Below are positions 53,549 through 56,076 of a stretch of 56,076 nucleotides of DNA, piece after piece (the first letter of the stretch is position 1; every line of letters begins with the position of its first letter). Position numbers and translations under genes: made by a program. The notes below the pieces were generated by a model. The model was not told where the DNA came from. It searched no databases and saw only the letters and a program-made list of their open reading frames with translations. Location: contig NZ_FNDY01000030.1 in the NCBI RefSeq assembly GCF_900099895.1, forward strand, positions 1-56,076, in the 5' to 3' direction. This stretch comes from Paenibacillus naphthalenovorans. Lineage in GTDB: Bacteria; Bacillota; Bacilli; Paenibacillales; NBRC-103111.

Positions 53549-54595
53549 ATGGACTTTGAGATTATGAAACGTTCCTTTTTTGAAGGTTTCCGGAAGTTAA
53601 GGAATATGTCTTATTGGGAAGGTTGTTTCCATGCTGATGAAAATTGTAGCGAAAGAATTATTAAGGCTCACTCAATACAAAATAACAAGATACTAAATAA
53701 AATTTCCGAAAACGGGGAAGTTTTAATGTTTGGAAACGACATCGATGAATCTCTTGGCTTAAAATCTATAATGAAGAAAGAAGGGAGGAAGCGAGCCACA
53801 ACATTCACTGGCTTCTGTGGTCATCATGATACGACCATATTTAATCCGATAGAAAATCTTGACTACCAAATTGGCAACAAGCAACAAGAATTTTTATTTG
53901 CCTATCGAGCATTAGCACATGAATATCATGCCAAGAAGAGTACTGTTGAAATGTACAAGAAGATGCTTGAGTTGATTAGTAGAGAAGAGTACTCAGAATT
54001 AAATAAAATATTTGAACATCAAGGTCCTCCTAGCCCAGAACACCTGGCATTTATGAGGATGATGTTTTCTGCTGCTTTGGAAGGTTCGGAAGATGCGGAA
54101 AATCGATTAGAGATTGCTAGAAGCAGAATGAATGGGTTCCTTGATACTGGGAATTTTGAGGAGGTTATAACTGAAGTAATTGAGTTCCCTGAAGAGTATC
54201 ATATTGCGACATCGGCTACTGTAATTATCGAGAAAGATCTTGAGGGTGCAACAGTAAATGATTTAAGTGACTTTGAGACAGCCCTTGCTCCTTTATTTGT
54301 AACTGTATTTCCACAAAACAACAAAACCTATGTTTTATTAAGTTATTTGAAAAGAAATCGAAGACGATTTCAATTTATTGGAAATCAAATTTTGAATAAA
54401 AGTGTTCCCGAGAAAAAGGTGATTATCTCCAATTTGTTGATATCATATATCGAAAATATTGCTATTTCCCCGATTAAATGGAGGTTATTAAGTCATGAGA
54501 TCCAAAATAAGATAACAGTCGCATTCTTAAATACTGCGACGCAAGTTGAAAAACCTTTACTTCATGACAAACAAATTGATGTTTTCGTTTTGTGA
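53549..54595 (+). CDS. Uncharacterised protein with HNH-like Cys/His pattern, cargo
   Basis: A 348-residue protein. The N-terminal third carries a pattern resembling a treble-clef/HNH metal site: Cys26, His28 and Cys33, then AHSIQ (His41), then TFTGFCGHHD (Cys90, His92, His93, Asp94). I recall the AHSIQ / TFTGFC-x2-HD combination from uncharacterised bacterial proteins but know no proven function. The rest is helical. The ATG at 53549 follows GAGGGG. It is the last gene before the transposon end. A nuclease effector alongside the KAP NTPase is an attractive inference, not an established fact. Confidence 0.68.
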   Translation: MDFEIMKRSFFEGFRKLRNMSYWEGCFHADENCSERIIKAHSIQNNKILNKISENGEVLMFGNDIDESLGLKSIMKKEGRKRATTFTGFCGHHDTTIFNPIENLDYQIGNKQQEFLFAYRALAHEYHAKKSTVEMYKKMLELISREEYSELNKIFEHQGPPSPEHLAFMRMMFSAALEGSEDAENRLEIARSRMNGFLDTGNFEEVITEVIEFPEEYHIATSATVIIEKDLEGATVNDLSDFETALAPLFVTVFPQNNKTYVLLSYLKRNRRRFQFIGNQILNKSVPEKKVIISNLLISYIENIAISPIKWRLLSHEIQNKITVAFLNTATQVEKPLLHDKQIDVFVL

Positions 54596-54634
54596 TGGTA
54601 ATCGGGTTTAATTAGATACTGAAAGTAAAGAAAT

Positions 54635-54652
54635 AAGCCCCGCGGCTTTTTA
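54635..54652 (+). terminator. Small terminator after the last cargo gene
   Basis: AAGCC / GGCTT stem with CCGC loop followed by TTTT. Confidence 0.5.
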
Positions 54653-54674
54653 CACTTAATGAATTCGCAAATTA

Positions 54675-54821
54675 TTAAACATCTTTATTATAAATAAAAT
54701 TATAGTTAAGGTTTAATTAGAATCCAAATTAAACAACTTTATTTTGCTGTATTCAGCTTGCTGGGGTCGAAATATCTTGATATAAGCTGCGTTTTTTAAA
54801 CAACTTTATTATGAAGCAACA
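54675..54821 (-). repeat. Distal (left-type) transposon end with three spaced TnsB sites
   Basis: Three inverted copies of the end motif, TTAAACAWCTTTATTW, are at 54675-54690, 54729-54744 and 54796-54811, separated by 54 and 67 bp, and the element ends in GCAACA. Spaced sites over about 150 bp at this end correspond to the Tn7 left end. Confidence 0.87.
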
Positions 54822-54826
54822 TGTAG
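54822..54826 (+). repeat. Target site duplication TGTAG, distal side
   Basis: Direct repeat of 38726-38730, immediately after the terminal ACA. Confidence 0.92.
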
Positions 54827-54851
54827 ACAGCTAATAAATCCCGTCCTGGGG

Positions 54852-54890
54852 CAATAAAAACTGTCCAGAGACAATAAAAAATGTCCAAGA
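54852..54890. repeat. Two 20-bp-spaced direct repeats, possible IS21-type end remnant
   Basis: CAATAAAAACTGTCCAGAGA and CAATAAAAAATGTCCAAGAA lie in tandem with a 20-bp period. Repeated motifs of this sort are found at IS21-family ends, and an istB fragment lies about 650 bp away. Assignment is tentative. Confidence 0.4.
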
Positions 54891-54944
54891 AGCCGAGCAT
54901 GGTTAGGGTTTTGCCTGGGTCCATGCTGGGCTTTTTCTTTTCTT
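54887..54944 (+). terminator. Hairpin with T-rich tail
   Basis: GCCGAGCATGG can pair with CCATGCTGGGC (one mismatch), followed by TTTTTCTTTT. It may be the terminator that originally lay beyond glmS or one belonging to element debris. Confidence 0.55.
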
Positions 54945-54969
54945 AAATCGTATAAAACGAAGAGTTAAA

Positions 54970-55173
54970 TTGTTTTTTGAATCTTATGGTAAGGAACTAC
55001 AAGAAGATTATTTAGAAATGGTATTGCTACGATTAGAAGGTTTATGTAAAACAATTAAAAGAAAAGCGAATGAAGGTGATCTTGCTTTTCAAAAGATGAT
55101 AGATGAAGGACATATTGAACATTATCAAAATGATATTAAATTCATTACTGAACATGGGAATGAATGGATTTAG
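54970..55173 (+). CDS. Small hypothetical protein
   Basis: A 67-codon frame starting at TTG 54970, acidic and helical, with no recognisable domain and no clear ribosome binding site. It may be a fragment of a longer gene interrupted by past insertions. Low confidence. Confidence 0.3.
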   Translation: MFFESYGKELQEDYLEMVLLRLEGLCKTIKRKANEGDLAFQKMIDEGHIEHYQNDIKFITEHGNEWI

Positions 55174-55310
55174 GTCTTATTCCATTTAAGGGCGCAATTC
55201 TGGAACTAGGGATTAGCGCCATTTTCTTAAGAAAAGGGCCAGATTCTTGAATTGATTGTACTAATAATGAGTTTCACCTTCTGTAATTGTAGACTACAAT
55301 AATAATTTTA

Positions 55311-55343
55311 AAAGAGCAACGCTGAATCTGCGTTGCTCTGCAT
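55311..55343. terminator. Bidirectional hairpin
   Basis: AGAGCAACGC / GCGTTGCTCT stem around TGAATCT. It lies at the 3' end of the minus-strand remnant at 55372. Confidence 0.6.
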
Positions 55344-55371
55344 TAATCCTCAATAGAATGCTTACTATTGT

Positions 55372-55542
55372 TTATTTCTTTCGCACGGGAAGCCAAACTT
55401 CACTATAAGCGTAATCTTTTTTATGCTTATCCATTTTAGTAAAAGAAAAAGTAGGAGCATTGATTACTTCGTAATCAGAAGAAGGAAGCCTGTAACCGTC
55501 AAGTCCATTTGAACATTTTTCGATAAATAAGATTGAACACTT
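55372..55542 (-). pseudogene. C-terminal remnant, possibly GyrI-like effector-binding protein
   Basis: On the minus strand about 55 codons, in frame after the istB stop, read CSNGLDGYRLPSSDYEVINA and end in SEVWLPVRKK before a TAA at 55372-55374. The EVWLPV-type ending and the DYEVINAPTFSF start resemble GyrI-like domains, but the middle is missing. No start codon or ribosome binding site is visible. I treat it as debris. Confidence 0.35.
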
Positions 55543-55958
55543 TTAGCTGAAAATCGTTTGCCGATGTTTAAGACGATAACTGTCACCTTGCAGTTGAATA
55601 ATTTCACTCTTGTGTAGGATGCGGTCTAGGATTGCCGTTGTAATTGCTGGATCACCAAGCAGCTCTGCCCATTCCTCGGGCCCCTTGTTCGACGTAAGGA
55701 TGATGGAGGTTTGGCCGTAGAGCTTGTTGACGAATTGAAAGAATAAGTTTGCTTCGATCCGATCCATTGCCATAAACATAAGATCATCCATGATCACAAG
55801 GTCAGATCGGTAAATCCGCTTCATTTTGTATTGGGAGGCCCTTGAAATGGCCTCCGTTTTTAGCAGTTGAACCAGTGCGTCCATGGTCACAAAGCTAACC
55901 TTATAACCCTTCTTTAGGGCCTCCACGGCAAGGCCAATCGCAAGATGTGTCTTCCCTT
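55543..55958 (-). pseudogene. istB: IstB-like ATPase fragment (IS21 family), 5'-truncated
   Basis: Minus-strand reading begins in the middle of Walker A (GKTHLAIGLAVEALKKGYK) and continues through IMDDLMFM (Walker B), a sensor region with SIILTSNK, and the end HRQTIFS. This is the C-terminal two thirds of an IstB helper ATPase. The residues before GKTH do not read as an IstB N-terminus: the frame passes into unrelated sequence at about 55958. No istA is in the window, so the copy is broken. Confidence 0.82.
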
Positions 55959-56066
55959 TATGGAAAAATTGCCATAACGGAAATTATCGAAAGAATTTGG
56001 TTATGGAAAGATTTTCAGTAGCGCCTTAGAATCATCGTTAGGCATTTCCGGAAATCTTTCCATAAC
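55958..56066. repeat. Inverted-repeat region at the istB breakpoint (possible element edge)
   Basis: A perfect 15-nt inverted repeat, GTTATGGAAAGATTT at 56000-56014 and AAATCTTTCCATAAC at 56052-56066, plus TTATGG at 55958-55963 and CCATAA at 55972-55977. The repeated TTATGGAAA half-sites begin exactly where istB is cut. This looks like the end or recombination site of another mobile element extending beyond the window. Confidence 0.5.
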
Positions 56067-56076
56067 AATTATGAAT

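Larger units (their letters stand above)
38731..54821 (+). mobile_element. Complete Tn7-like transposon (16,091 bp) in attTn7
   Basis: The element starts TGTTG-N4-ATAATAAAGT and ends with its inverted counterpart finishing in GCAACA. It is bounded by the 5-bp duplication TGTAG and carries tnsA, tnsB, tnsC, a TniQ/TnsD gene and a TnsE-like gene, all reading away from the glmS-proximal end as in E. coli Tn7. Cargo lies in the distal third (48428-54595), with decayed genes near the proximal end. All five tns genes look intact, so it may still be mobile. No CRISPR array or cas gene is present. Confidence 0.95.

Noticed and set aside
38731..54821. A CRISPR-associated transposon
   Set aside because: No cas gene and no repeat-spacer array is present inside the element. 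The TniQ protein is of the large TnsD type, and a TnsE-like gene completes the classical set.
55199..55260. A dispersed intergenic repeat (GGGCGCAATT, GGCGCTA-like motifs)
   Set aside because: The sequence has a vague resemblance to Bacillus intergenic repeats, but no second copy is visible in the window.

Overview
The window reads as a low-to-mid GC Firmicute chromosome, most likely Paenibacillus or a close relative. Reasons: strong AGGAGG-type ribosome binding sites, frequent TTG/GTG starts, Bacillus-like tRNA clusters, and the order sigW-rsiW-cdaA-cdaR-glmM-glmS with a glmS ribozyme. The species assignment is inference.

Layout. (1) 1-845: a 5S rRNA followed by eight tRNAs (Asn, Thr, Glu, Val, Thr, Gln, Lys, Leu) and a strong terminator. 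(2) About 846-21270: a roughly 20 kb catabolic island. It holds an SDR dehydrogenase, a cupin dioxygenase-like protein, two RraA-like aldolases, a DgoK-type kinase, two GntR/FCD regulators and one IclR regulator. It also carries a complete tripartite tricarboxylate transporter (TctCBA), an orphan TctC, a complete TRAP transporter (DctPQM) and a zinc alcohol dehydrogenase. Three copies of an unusual pair, an Amidohydro_2 enzyme translationally coupled to a small Rieske [2Fe-2S] protein, punctuate the island. Two of these pairs are virtually identical over 1,491 bp. Three promoters carry the same palindromic operator just downstream of the -10, which defines a small regulon. (3) 21558-21962: four more tRNAs (Gly, Arg, Pro, Gly) with their own promoter and terminator; the island appears to split an ancestral tRNA operon. 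(4) 22122-27787: a LacI regulator, a sugar ABC importer and a GH4 alpha-galactosidase-like enzyme. (5) 28142-38704: housekeeping genes ppc, sigW, rsiW, cdaA, cdaR, glmM, glmS ribozyme and glmS.

(6) 38731-54821: a complete 16.1 kb Tn7-like transposon inserted 26 bp downstream of the glmS stop codon, flanked by a perfect 5-bp target duplication (TGTAG). Its ends carry TnsB-type repeats, three in tandem at the glmS-proximal end and three spaced at the distal end, which mirrors E. coli Tn7. The tnsA-tnsB-tnsC-tnsD(tniQ)-tnsE-like operon begins with a 109-residue protein that is clearly related to the C-terminal beta-barrel of this element's own TnsB. I did not recognise such a stand-alone protein from known Tn7 biology, and it is the strongest candidate for something undescribed. 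Cargo is a large membrane-type KAP P-loop NTPase plus two unrecognised proteins, one with an HNH-like Cys/His pattern: a plausible uncharacterised defence locus. On the proximal side are a decayed XRE regulator and a frameshifted HEPN-like gene.

(7) 54827-56076: intergenic debris with an IstB (IS21-family) fragment and a possible second element edge.

All assignments come from reading motifs and protein sequence by eye; no database search was run.
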